This document shows positions 11,008-22,800 of a stretch of DNA of 64,000 nucleotides, in pieces. A program made the translations under genes and the position numbers. Each line of letters begins with the position of its first letter. Positions within the stretch are counted from its first letter, which is position 1. The DNA comes from Diplolepis rosae (Eukaryota > Arthropoda > Insecta > Hymenoptera > Diplolepididae): contig JAPYXD010000712.1 of assembly GCA_030998225.1 (NCBI GenBank), positions 310,001-374,000 on the forward strand, written 5' to 3'. A model generated the notes under the pieces. The model had not been told where the DNA came from. It did no database searches and saw only the letters and a program-made list of their open reading frames with translations.

Positions 11008-11824
11008 CTACCTGGCATATGGATCCAGAAGTTAAAATACAAAAATATATTTCTGCTCGGATCCTTTCCGGTTTCTATAAGGCAGTTGTCGACTTGTTAA
11101 ATTTCAAGATAAAAGTGCTACTCCTATCCGGCCGTACAGGGTTCCTACCTGACTTATGGGTCCTGAAGTTAAAATACGAAAATATGTTTCTACTCGGATC
11201 CTATCCAGTTTCTGTAAGGCAGTTGTATACTTGTAAATTTTCATGATAAAATTGTTTCTTATATCCGGCCCTACCTGGTTCCTAACTGGAATTTGGATCC
11301 AGAAGTTAAATAAAAATATGTTTCTACCAAGATCCTATCCAGTATCTATAAGGCAGTTGTAGACTTGTAAATTTTCAAGATAAAAGTGCTTCTTATATCC
11401 GGCCCTACCTGGTTCCTAACTGGCATATGGGTCCTGAAGTTAAAATACGAAAATATGTTTCTGCTCGGATCCTTTCCGGTTTTTATAAGGCAGTTGTCGA
11501 CTTGTAAATTTTTAAGGTTGAACGTGCTTCTTATATCTGGCCCTACCTGGTTCCTAACTGGCATATGGGTCCTGAAGTTAAAATATGAAAATGTGTTTCT
11601 ACTCGGATTCTATCCAGTTTCTGTAAGGCAGTTGTATACTTGTAAAGTTTTAAGATAAAATTGCTTCTTATATTCGGCTCTACCTGGTTCCTAACTGGGA
11701 TATGGGTCCTGAAGTTAAATAAAAATATGTTTCTACCCAGATCCTATCCAGTTTCTATAAGGCAGTTGTAGACTTGTAAATTTTCAAGATAAAAGTGCTT
11801 CTTATATCCGGCCCTACCTGGTTC
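11008..11824 (+). repeat. 817-bp six-monomer HOR, copy 2 unit 1
   Basis: Equivalent of 4,482-5,298 at offset 6,526, including the class f m1 and the m4 marker 'taaggttgaacg' near 11,515. Confidence 0.95.
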
Positions 11825-12641
11825 CTAACTGGCATATGGGTCCTGAAGTTAAAATACGAAAATATGTTTCTACTCGGATCCTATCCAGTTTCTATAAGGC
11901 AGTTGTCGACTTGTTAAATTTCAAGATAAAAGTGCTACTCCTATCCGGCCGTACAGGGTTCCTACCTGACTTATGGGTCCTGAAGTTAAAATACGAAAAT
12001 ATGTTTCTACTCGGATCCTATCCAGTTTCTGTAAGGCAGTTGTATACTTGTAAATTTTCATGATAAAATTGTTTCTTATATCCGGCCCTACCTGGTTCCT
12101 AACTGGAATTTGGATCCAGAAGTTAAATAAAAATATGTTTCTACCAAGATCCTATCCAGTATCTATAAGGCAGTTGTAGACTTGTAAATTTTCAAGATAA
12201 AAGTGCTTCTTATATCCGGCCCTACCTGGTTCCTAACTGGCATATGGGTCCTGAAGTTAAAATACGAAAATATGTTTCTGCTCGGATCCTTTCCGGTTTT
12301 TATAAGGCAGTTGTCGACTTGTAAATTTTTAAGGTTGAACGTGCTTCTTATATCTGGCCCTACCTGGTTCCTAACTGGCATATGGGTCCTGAAGTTAAAA
12401 TATGAAAATGTGTTTCTACTCGGATTCTATCCAGTTTCTGTAAGGCAGTTGTATACTTGTAAAGTTTTAAGATAAAATTGCTTCTTATATTCGGCTCTAC
12501 CTGGTTCCTAACTGGGATATGGGTCCTGAAGTTAAATAAAAATATGTTTCTACCCAGATCCTATCCAGTTTCTATAAGGCAGTTGTAGACTTGTAAATTT
12601 TCAAGATAAAAGTGCTTCTTATATCCGGCCCTACCTGGTTC
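11825..12641 (+). repeat. 817-bp six-monomer HOR, copy 2 unit 2
   Basis: Exactly 817 bp from both neighbours, with the hybrid m1 (class a left half, SalI right half) like 5,299-6,115. Near-identity with the following unit suggests recent amplification. Confidence 0.95.
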
Positions 12642-13458
12642 CTAACTGGCATATGGGTCCTGAAGTTAAAATACGAAAATATGTTTCTACTCGGATCCTA
12701 TCCAGTTTCTATAAGGCAGTTGTCGACTTGTTAAATTTCAAGATAAAAGTGCTACTCCTATCCGGCCGTACAGGGTTCCTACCTGACTTATGGGTCCTGA
12801 AGTTAAAATACGAAAATATGTTTCTACTCGGATCCTATCCAGTTTCTGTAAGGCAGTTGTATACTTGTAAATTTTCATGATAAAATTGTTTCTTATATCC
12901 GGCCCTACCTGGTTCCTAACTGGAATTTGGATCCAGAAGTTAAATAAAAATATGTTTCTACCAAGATCCTATCCAGTATCTATAAGGCAGTTGTAGACTT
13001 GTAAATTTTCAAGATAAAAGTGCTTCTTATATCCGGCCCTACCTGGTTCCTAACTGGCATATGGGTCCTGAAGTTAAAATACGAAAATATGTTTCTGCTC
13101 GGATCCTTTCCGGTTTTTATAAGGCAGTTGTCGACTTGTAAATTTTTAAGGTTGAACGTGCTTCTTATATCTGGCCCTACCTGGTTCCTAACTGGCATAT
13201 GGGTCCTGAAGTTAAAATATGAAAATGTGTTTCTACTCGGATTCTATCCAGTTTCTGTAAGGCAGTTGTATACTTGTAAAGTTTTAAGATAAAATTGCTT
13301 CTTATATTCGGCTCTACCTGGTTCCTAACTGGGATATGGGTCCTGAAGTTAAATAAAAATATGTTTCTACCCAGATCCTATCCAGTTTCTATAAGGCAGT
13401 TGTAGACTTGTAAATTTTCAAGATAAAAGTGCTTCTTATATCCGGCCCTACCCAATTC
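12642..13458 (+). repeat. 817-bp six-monomer HOR, copy 2 unit 3
   Basis: The additional unit that the left duplication lacks. The hybrid m1 and all m2-m6 markers are in order. It makes copy 2 one HOR unit longer than copy 1. Confidence 0.95.
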
Positions 13459-14000
13459 CTACCTGGCATATGGATCCAGAAGTTAAAATACAAAAATATA
13501 TTTCTGCTCGGATCCTTTCCGGTTTCTATAAGGCAGTTGTCGACTTGTTAAATTTCAAGATAAAAGTGCTACTCCTATCCGGCCGTACAGGGTTCCTACC
13601 TGACTTATGGGTCCTGAAGTTAAAATACGAAAATATGTTTCTACTCGGATCCTATCCAGTTTCTGTAAGGCAGTTGTATACTTGTAAATTTTCATGATAA
13701 AATTGTTTCTTATATCCGGCCCTACCTGGTTCCTAACTGGCATTTGGATCCAGAAGTTAAATAAAAATATGTTTCTACCAAGATCCTATCCAGTATCTAT
13801 AAGGCAGTTGTAGACTTGTAAATTTTCAAGATAAAAGTGCTTCTTATATCCGGCCCTACCTGGTTCCTAACTGGGATATGGGTCCTGAAGTTAAATAAAA
13901 ATATGTTTCTACCCAGATCCTATCCAGTTTCTATAAGGCAGTTGTAGACTTGTAAATTTTCAAGATAAAAGTGCTTCTTATATCCGGCCCTACCCAATTC
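13459..14000 (+). repeat. Deleted HOR derivative, four monomers (m1-m2-m3-m6)
   Basis: Begins with a class f m1 as in a full unit, continues with m2 and an m3 that has 'ctggcatttgg', then goes directly to the class d m6. m4 and m5 (SalI/'gaacg' and 'gaaaatgtg') are missing. A new class f m1 starts at 14,001, so the unit is 542 bp, four monomers. Confidence 0.88.
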
Positions 14001-17000
14001 CTACCTGGCATATGGATCCAGAAGTTAAAATACAAAAATATATTTCTGCTCGGATCCTTTGCGGTTTCTATAAGGCAGTTGTCGACTTGTTAAATTTCAA
14101 GATAAAAGTGCTACTCCTATCCGGCCGTACAGGGTTCCTACCTGACTTATGGGTCCTGAAGTTAAAATACGAAAATATGTTTCTACTCGGATCCTATCCA
14201 GTTTCTGTAAGGCAGTTGTATATTTGTAAATTTTGAAGATGAAAGTGCTTCTTTTATCGGGCCCTACCTGGTTCCTAACTGGCATATGGGTCCTGAAGTT
14301 AAAATACGAAAATATGTTTCTGCTCGGATCCTTTCCGGTTTTTATAAGGCAGTTGTCGACTTGTAAATTTTTAAGGTTGAACGTGCTTCTTATATCTGGC
14401 CCTACCTGGTTCCTAACTGGCATATGGGTCCTGAAGTTAAAATACGAAAATATGTTTCTACTCGGATCCTATCCAGTTTCTATAAGGCAGTTGTATATTT
14501 GTAAATTTTGAAGATGAAAGTGCTTCTTTTATCGGGCCCTACCTGGTTTCTAACTGGCATTTGGATCCAGAAGTAAAAAAAAAAATACTTTTCTACGCGG
14601 ATCCTTTCCGGTTTCTATAAGACAGTTGTAGACTTGTAAATTTTCAAGATAAAAGTGCTTCTCCTATCCGGCCGTACAGGGTTCCTACCTGACTTATGGG
14701 TCCTGAAGTTAAAATACGAAAATATGTTTCTACTCGGATCCTATCCAGTTTCTGTAAGGCAGTTGTATACTTGTAAATTTTCATGATAAAATTGTTTCTT
14801 ATATCCGGCCCTACCTGGTTCCTAACTGGCATTTGGATCCAGAAGTTAAATAAAAATATGTTTCTACAAAGATCCTATCCAGTATCTATAAGGCAGTTGT
14901 AGACTTGTAAATTTTCAAGATAAAAGTGCCTCTTATATCCGGCCCTACCTGGTTCCTAACTGGCATATGGGTCCTGAAGTTAAAATACGAAAATATGTTT
15001 CTACTCGGATCCTATCCAGTTTCTATAAGGCAGTTGTATATTTGTAAATTTTGAAGATGAAAGTGCTTCTTTTATCAGGCCCTACCTGGTTCCTAACTGG
15101 CATTTGGATCCAGAAGTTAAATAAAAATATGTTTCTACCCAGATCCTATCCATTTTCTATAAGCCAGTTGTAGACTTGTAAATTTTCAAGATAAAAGTGC
15201 TTCTTATATCCGACTCTACCTGGTTCCTAACTGGCATATGGGTCCTGAAGCTAAAATACGAAAATATGTTTCTACTCGGATCCTATCCAGTTTCTGTAAG
15301 GCAGTTGTATATTTGTAAATTTTGAAGATGAAAGTGCTTCTTTTATCAGGCCCTACCTGGTTCCTAACTGGCATTTGGATCCAGAAGTTAAATAAAAATA
15401 TGTTTCTACCCAGATCCTATCCATTTTCTATAAGACAGTTGTAGACTTGTAAATTTTCAAGATAAAAGTGCTTCTTATATCCGGCCCTACCTGGTTCCTA
15501 ACTGGAATATGGGTCCTGAAGCTAAAATACGAAAATATGTTTCTACTCGGATCCTATCTAGTTTCTATAAGGCAGTTGTATATTTGTAAATTTTGAAGAT
15601 GAAAGTGCTTCTTTTATCGGGCCCTACCTGGTTTCTAACTGGCATTTGGATCCAGAAGTAAAAAAAAAAATACTTTTCTACGCGGATCCTTTCCGGTTTC
15701 TATAAGACAGTTGTAGACTTGTAAATTTTCAAGATAAAAGTGCCTCTTATATCCGGCCCTACCTGGTTCCTAACTGGCATATGGGTCCTGAAGTTAAAAT
15801 ACGAATATATGTTTCTACTCGGATCCTATCTAGTTTCTATAAGGCAGTTGTATATTTGTAAATTTTAAAGATGAAAGTGCTTCTTATATCCGACTCTACC
15901 TGGTTCCTAACTGGCATATGGGTCCTGAAGCTAAAATACGAAAATATGTTTCTACTCGGATCCTATCCAGTTTCTGTAAGGCAGTTGTATATTTGTAAAT
16001 TTTGAAGATGAAAGTGCTTCTTTTATCAGGCCCTACCTAGTTCCTAACTGGCATTTGGATCCAGAAGTTAAATAAAAATATGTTTCTACCCAGATCCTAT
16101 CCATTTTCTATAAGTCAGTCGTAGACTTGTAAATTTTCAAGATAAAAGTGCTTCTTATATCCGGCCCTACCTGGTTCCTAACTGGCATATGGGTCCTGAA
16201 GCTAAAATACGAAAATATGTTTCTACTCGGATCCTATCTAGTTTCTATAAGGCAGTTGTATATTTGTAAATTTTAAAGATGAAAGTGCTTCTTTTATCGG
16301 GCCCTACCTGGTTCCTAACTGGCATTTGGATCCAGAAGTAAAAAAAAAAATACTTTTCTACCCGGATCCTTTCTAGTTTCTATAAGGCAGTTGTATACTT
16401 GTATATTTTCAAGATGAAAGTGCTTCTCCTATCCGGCCGTACTGGGTTCCTACCTAACTTATAGGTCCTGAAGTTAAAATACGAAAATATGTTTCTACTC
16501 GGATCCTACCCAGTTTCTGTAAGGCAGTTGTATACTTGTAAATTTTCAAGATAAAAGTGTTTCTTATATCCGGCCCTACCTGGTTCCTAACTGGCATATG
16601 GGTCCTGAAGTTAAAATACGAAAATATGTTTCTACTCGGATTCTATCCAGTTTCTGTAAGGCAGTTGTATACTTGTAAAGTTTTAAGATAAAATTGCTTC
16701 TTATATTCGGCCCTACCTGGTTCCTAACTGGGATATGGGTCCTGAAGTTAAATAAAAATATGTTTCTACCCAGATCCTATCCAGTTTCTATAAGGCAGTT
16801 GTAGACTTGTAAAGTTTTAAGATAAAATTGCTTCTTATATTCGGCTCTACCTGGTTCCTAACTGGGATATGGGTCCTGAAGTTAAATAAAAATATGTTTC
16901 TACCCAGATCCTATCCAGTTTCTATAAGGCAGTTGTAGACTTGTAAATTTTCAAGATGAAAGTGCTTCTCCTATCCGGCCGTACAGGGTTCCTACCTGAC

Positions 17001-17128
17001 TTATGGGTCCTGAAGTTAAAATACGAAAATATGTTTCTACTCGGATCCTACCCAGTTTCTGTAAGGCAGTTGTATACTAGTAAATTTTCAAGATAAAAGT
17101 GCTTCTTATATCCGGCCCTACCCAATTC
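14001..17128 (+). repeat. Mixed satellite segment without a regular HOR
   Basis: The segment starts with m1 and m2 of the 817-bp HOR, a class a monomer and an m4 ('taaggttgaacg' near 14,375). It then passes through class a/b/e monomers resembling the 'tacgaatatatg' cassette ('ccgactctacc' near 15,210 and 15,890, 'tacgaatatatg' near 15,800). Near 16.6-16.95 kb it returns to two successive 'attcgg' class d monomers. It looks like a mosaic of pieces of block I. No gene or foreign sequence is visible. Confidence 0.85.
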
Positions 17129-17402
17129 CTACCTGGCATATGGATCCAGAAGTTAAAATACAAAAATGTATTTCTGCTCGGATCCTTTCCGGTTTCTATA
17201 AGGCAGTTGTCGACTTGTTAATTTTCAAGATGAAAGTGCTTCTCCTATCCGGCCGTACAGGGTTCCTACCTGACTTATGGGTCCTGAAGTTAAAATACGA
17301 AAATATGTTTCTACTCGGATCCTACCCAGTTTCTGTAAGGCAGTTGTATACTAGTAAATTTTCAAGATAAAAGTGCTTCTTATATCCGGCCCTACCCAAT
17401 TC
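17129..17402 (+). repeat. 274-bp dimer HOR, unit 1
   Basis: A class f monomer ('acaaaaatgtatttc', SalI near 17,208) is followed by an m2-like monomer ('ctgacttatggg') ending 'gtatactagtaaattttc', which creates a SpeI site. The next unit begins exactly 274 bp later. A half unit with the same ACTAGT marker precedes it at about 16,990-17,128. Confidence 0.92.
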
Positions 17403-17676
17403 CTACCTGGCATATGGATCCAGAAGTTAAAATACAAAAATATATTTCTGCTCGGATCCTTTCCGGTTTCTATAAGGCAGTTGTCGACTTGTTAATTTTC
17501 AAGATGAAAGTGCTTCTCCTATCCGGCCGTACAGGGTTCCTACCTGACTTATGGGTCCTGAAGTTAAAATACGAAAATATGTTTCTACTCGGATCCTATC
17601 CAGTTTCTGTAAGGCAGTTGTATATTTGTAAATTTTGAAGATAAAAGTGCTTCTTATATCCGGCCCTACCTGGTTC
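17403..17676 (+). repeat. 274-bp dimer HOR, unit 2
   Basis: Repeats unit 1 except for 'acaaaaatatatttc' and its right end, which has 'gtatatttgtaaattttg' instead of the ACTAGT marker. This marks where the dimer tract meets the next region. Confidence 0.92.
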
Positions 17677-19835
17677 CTAACTGGCATTTGGATCCAGAAG
17701 TTAAATAAAAATATGTTTCTACCCAGATCCTATCCATTTTCTATAAGTCAGTTGTAGACTTGTAAATTTTCAAGATAAAAGTGCTTCTTATATCCGGCCC
17801 TACCTGGTTCCTAACTGGCATATGGGTCCTGAAGCTAAAATACGAAAATATGTTTCTACTCGGATCCTATCCAGTTTCTATAAGGCAGATGTATATTTGT
17901 AAATTTTGGAGAGGAAAGTGCTTCTTTTATCGGGCCCTACATGGTTTCTAACTGGCATTTGGATCCAGAAGTAAAAAAAAAAATACTTTTCTACGCGGAT
18001 CCTTTCCGGTTTCTATAAGCCAGTTGTAGACTTGTAAATTTTCAAGATAAAAGTGCTTCTTATATCCGACTCTACCTGGTTCCTAACTGGCATATGGGTC
18101 CTGAAGCTAAAATACGAAAATATGTTTCTACTCGGATCCTATCTAGTTTCTATAAGGCAGTTGTATATTTGTAAATTTTGAAGATGAAAGTGCTTCTTTT
18201 ATCAGACCCTACCTGGTTCCTAACTGGCATTTGGATCCAGAAGTTAAATAAAAATATGTTTCTACCCAGATCCTATCCTTTTTCTATAAGTCAGTTGTAG
18301 ACTTGTAAATTTTCAAGATAAAAGTGCTTCTTATATCCGGCCCTACCTGGTTCCTAACTGGCATATGGGTCCTGAAGCTAAAATACGAAAATATGTTTCT
18401 ACTCGGATCCTATCTAGTTTCTATAAGGCAGTTGTATATTTGTAAATTTTAAAGATGAAAGTGCTTCTTTTATCGGGCCCTACCTGGTTCCTAACTGGCA
18501 TTTGGATCCAGAAGTAAAAAAAAAATACTTTTCTACCCGGATCCTTTCTAGTTTCTATAAGGCAGTTGTATAATTGTATATTTTCAAGATGAAAGTGCTT
18601 CTCCTATCCGGCCGGACTGGGTTCCTACCTGACTTATAGGTCCTGAAGTTAAAATACGAAAATATGTTTCTACTCGGATCCTATCCAGTTTATATAAGGC
18701 AGTTGTATATTTGTAAATTTTGAAGATGAAAGTGCTTCTTTTATCGGGCCCTACCTGGTTCCTAACTGGGATATGGGTCCTGAAGTTAAATAAAAATATG
18801 TTTCTACCCAGATCCTATCCATTTTCTATAAGTCAGTTGTAGACTTGTAAATTTTGAAGATGAAAGTGCTTCTTTTATCGGGCCCTAACTGGTTCCTAAC
18901 TGCCATTTGGATCCAGATGTAAAAAAAAAATACTTTACTAACCAGATCCGTTTTCTATAAGGCAGTTGTATATTTGTAAATTTTCAAGATAAAAGTGCTT
19001 CTTTTATCGGGCCCTACCTGGTTCCTAACTGGCATTTGGATCCAGAAGTAAAAAAAAAATACTTTTCTACCCGGATCCTTTCTAGTTTCTATAAGGCAGT
19101 TGTATACTTGTAAATTTTCAAGATAAAAGTGCTTCTTATATCCGACTCTACCTGGTTCCTAACTGGCATATGGGTCCTGAAGTCAAAATATGAAAATATG
19201 TTTCTACTCGGATCCTATCCAGTTTCTATAAGGCAGATGTATATTTGTAAATTTTAAAGATGAAAGTGCTTCTTTTATCGGGCCCTACCTGGTTTCTAAC
19301 TGGCATTTGGATCCAGAAGTAAAAAAAAAATACTTTTCTACGCGGATCCTTTCAAGTTTCTATAAGGCAGTTGTATAATTGTATATTTTCAAGATGAAAG
19401 TGCTTCTCCTATCCGGCCGGACTGGGTTCCTACCTGACTTATAGGTCCTGAAGCTAAAATACGAAAATATGTTTCTACTCGGATCCTATCTAGTTTCTAT
19501 AAGGCAGCTGTATATTTGTAAATTTTGAAGATGAAAGGGCTTCTTTTATCAGGCCCTACCTGGTTCCTAACTGGCATTTGGATCCAGAAGTTAAATAAAA
19601 ATATGTTTCTACCCAGATCCTATCCATTTTCTATAAGTCAGTTGTAGACTTGTAAATTTTCAAGATAAAAGTGCTTCTTTTATCGGGCCCTACCTGGTTC
19701 CTAACTGGCATTTGGATCCAGAAGTAATAAAAAAAATACTTTTCTACCCGGATCCTTTCTAGTTTCTATAAGGCAGTTGTATACTTGTATATTTTCAAGA
19801 TGAAAGTGCTTCTTTTATCGGGCCCTACCTGGTTC
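17677..19835 (+). repeat. Mixed satellite segment at the block I/II transition
   Basis: Class a, b, d and e monomers without a clear HOR period. Near 17,909 the usual 'gaagatgaaag' reads 'ggagaggaaag'. Markers of block II first appear here: 'ccggccggactggg' near 18,610, 'gcagctgtata' at 19,504 with 'gaaagggcttc', and 'aagtaataaaa' at 19,722. SalI-bearing monomers stop at its left edge. Confidence 0.8.
18380..18960 (+). repeat. Dispersed duplicate of 37,659-38,242
   Basis: Private markers are shared at an offset of about 19,280 bp: 'gttgtataattg', 'ccggccggactggg', 'ggccctaactggttcc', 'aactgccatttgg', 'ccagatgtaaaa' and a short deletion after 'aaccagatcc'. Here the deletion leaves 'gatccgttttc'; the partner has 'gatccattttc'. 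Confidence 0.9.
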
Positions 19836-22800
19836 CTAACTGGCATTTGGATCCAGAAGTAAAAAAAAAATACTTTTCTACCCGGATCCTTTCTAGTTTC
19901 TATAAGGCAGTTGTATACTTGTAAATTTTCAAGATAAAAGTGTTTCTTATATCCGGCCCTACCTGGTTCCTAACTGGCATATGGGTCCTGAAGTCAAAAT
20001 ATGAAAATATGTTTCTACTCGGATCCTATCCAGTTTCTATAAGGCAGATGTATATTTGTAAACTTTGAAGATGAAAGTGCTTCTTTTATCGGGCCCTACC
20101 TGGTTTCTAACTGGCATTTGGATCCAGAAGTAAAAAAAAAATACTTTTCTACGCGGATCCTTTCCGGTTTCTATAAGCCAGTTGTAGACTTGTAAATTTT
20201 CAAGATAAAAGTGCTTCTTATATCCGACTCTACCTGGTTCCTAACTGGCATATGGGTCCTGAAGCTAAAATACGAAAATATGTTTCTACTCGGATCCTAT
20301 CTAGTTTCTATAAGGCAGTTGTATATTTGTAAATTTTGAAGATGAAAGTGCTTCTTTTATCAGGCCCTACCTGGTTCTTAACTGGCATTTGGATCCAGAA
20401 GTTAAATAAAAATATGTTTCTACCCAGATCCTATCCATTTTCTATAAGTCAGTTGTAGACTTGTAAATTTACAAGATAAAAGTGCTTCTTATATCCGACT
20501 CTACCTGGTTCCTAACTGGCATATGGGTCCTGAAGCTAAAATACGAAAATATGTTTCTACTCGGATCCTATCTAGTTTCTATAAGGCAGTTGTATATTTG
20601 TAAATTTTGAAGATGAAAGTGCTTCTTTTATCAGGCCCTACCTGGTTCTTAACTGGCATTTGGATCCAGAAGTTAAATAAAAATATGTTTCTACCCAGAT
20701 CCTATCCATTTTCTATAAGTCAGTTGTAGACTTGTAAATTTTCAAGATAAAAGTGCTTCTTATATCCGGCCCTACCTGGTTCCTAACTGGCATATGGGTC
20801 CTGAAGTTAAAATACGAAAATATGTTTCTACTCGGATCCTATCCAGTTTCTATAAGGCAGTTGTATATTTGTAAATTTTCAAGATAAAAGTGCTTCTTAT
20901 ATCCGGCCCTACCTGGTTCCTAACTGGGATATGGGTCCTGAAGTTAAAATACGAAAATATGTGTCTACTCGGATCCTATCCAGTTTCTGTAAGGCAGTTG
21001 TATATTTGTAAATTTTGAAGATGAAAGTGCTTCTTTTATCGGGCCCTACCTGGTTCCTAACTGGCATTTGGATCCAGAAGTTAACATACAAAAATATGTT
21101 TCTACTCGGATCCTATCCAGTTTTTATAAGACAGTTGTATATTTGTTAATTTTGAAGATGAAAGTGCTTCTTTTATCGGGCCCTACCTGGTTCCTAACTG
21201 GCATTTGGATCCAGAAGTAAAAAAAAATAATTTTCTACCAAGATCCTATCCAGTTTCTATAAGGCAGTTGTAGACTTGTAAACTTTCAATATAAAAGTGC
21301 TTCTTATATCCGGCCCTACCTGGTTCCTAACTGGCATATGGGTCCTGAAGTTAAAATACGAAAATATGTTTCTACTGGGATCCTATCCAGTTTCTATAAG
21401 GCAGTTGTATATTTGTAAATTTTCATGATAAAAGTGCTTCTTATATCCGGCCCTACCTGGTTCCTAACTGGCATATGGGTCCTGAAGTTAAAATACGAAA
21501 ATATGTTTCTACTCGGATCCTATCCATTTTCTATAAGGCAGTTGTATATTTGTAAATTTTAAAGATGAAAGTGCTTCTTTTATCGGGCCCTACCTGGTTC
21601 CTAACTGGCATTTGGATCCAGAAGTAAAAAAATATTTTTCTACCATGATCCTATCCAGTTTCTATAAGGCAGTTGTAGACTTGTAAACTTTCAATATAAA
21701 AGTGCTTCTTATATCCGGCCCTACCTGGTTCCTAACTGGCATATGGGTCCTGAAGCTAAAATACGAAAATATGTTTCTACTCGGATCCTATCTAGTTTCT
21801 ATAAGGCAGTTGTATATTTGTAAATTTTCAAGATAAAAGTGCTTCTTATATCCGACTCTACCTGGTTCCTAACTGGCATTTGGATCCAGAAGTTAAATAA
21901 AAATATGTTTCTACCCAGATCCTATCCATTTTCTATAAGTCAGTTGTAGACTTGTAAATTTTCAAGATAAAAGTGCTTCTTTTATCGGGCCCTACCTGGT
22001 TCCTAACTGGCATTTGGATCCAGAAGTAATAAAAAAAATACTTTTCTACCCGGATCCTTTCTAGTTTCTATAAGGCAGTTGTATACTTGTATATTTTCAA
22101 GATGAAAGTGCTTCTTTTATCGGGCCCTACCTGGTTCCTAACTGGCATTTGGATCCAGAAGTAAAAAAAAAAATACTTTTCTACCCGGATCCTTTCTAGT
22201 TTCTATAAGGCAGTTGTATACTTGTAAATTTTCAAGATAAAAGTGTTTCTTATATCCGGCCCTACCTGGTTCCTAACTGGCATATGGGTCCTGAAGTCAA
22301 AATATGAAAATATGTTTCTACTCGGATCCTATCCAGTTTCTATAAGGCAGATGTATATTTGTAAATTTTGAAGATGAAAGTGCTTCTTTTATCGGGCCCT
22401 ACCTGGTTTCTAACTGGCATTTGGATCCAGAAGTAAAAAAAAAATACTTTTCTACGCGGATCCTTTCCGGTTTCTATAAGCCAGTTGTATACTTATAAAT
22501 TTTCAAGATAAAAGTGCTTCTTATATCCGGCCCTACCTGGTTCCTAACTGGCATATGGGTCCTGAAGTTGAAATACGAAAATATGTTTCTACTCGGATCC
22601 TATCCAGTTTCTGTAAGGCAGTTGTATATTTGTAAATTTTCAAGATAAAAGTGTTTCTTATATCCGGCCCTACCTGGTTCCTAACTGGCATATGGGTCCT
22701 GAAGTTAAAATACGAAAATATGTTTCTACTCGGATCCTATCCAGTTTCTGTAAGGCAGTTGTATATTTGTAAATTTTGAAGATGAAAGTGCTTCTCCTAT

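Larger units (their letters stand above)
6525..12641 (+). repeat. 48-monomer tandem duplication in block I, copy 2
   Basis: The right-hand copy of 1-6,115 at offset 6,524-6,526. Marker pairs include 1,755/8,279, 4,482/11,008 and 5,299/11,825. Local differences are a two-monomer gain before 8,837, a two-monomer loss near 9.9-10.05 kb, and a 'gtcaaaatatg' monomer at 8,571 where copy 1 has 'gttaaaatacg'. Confidence 0.88.
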
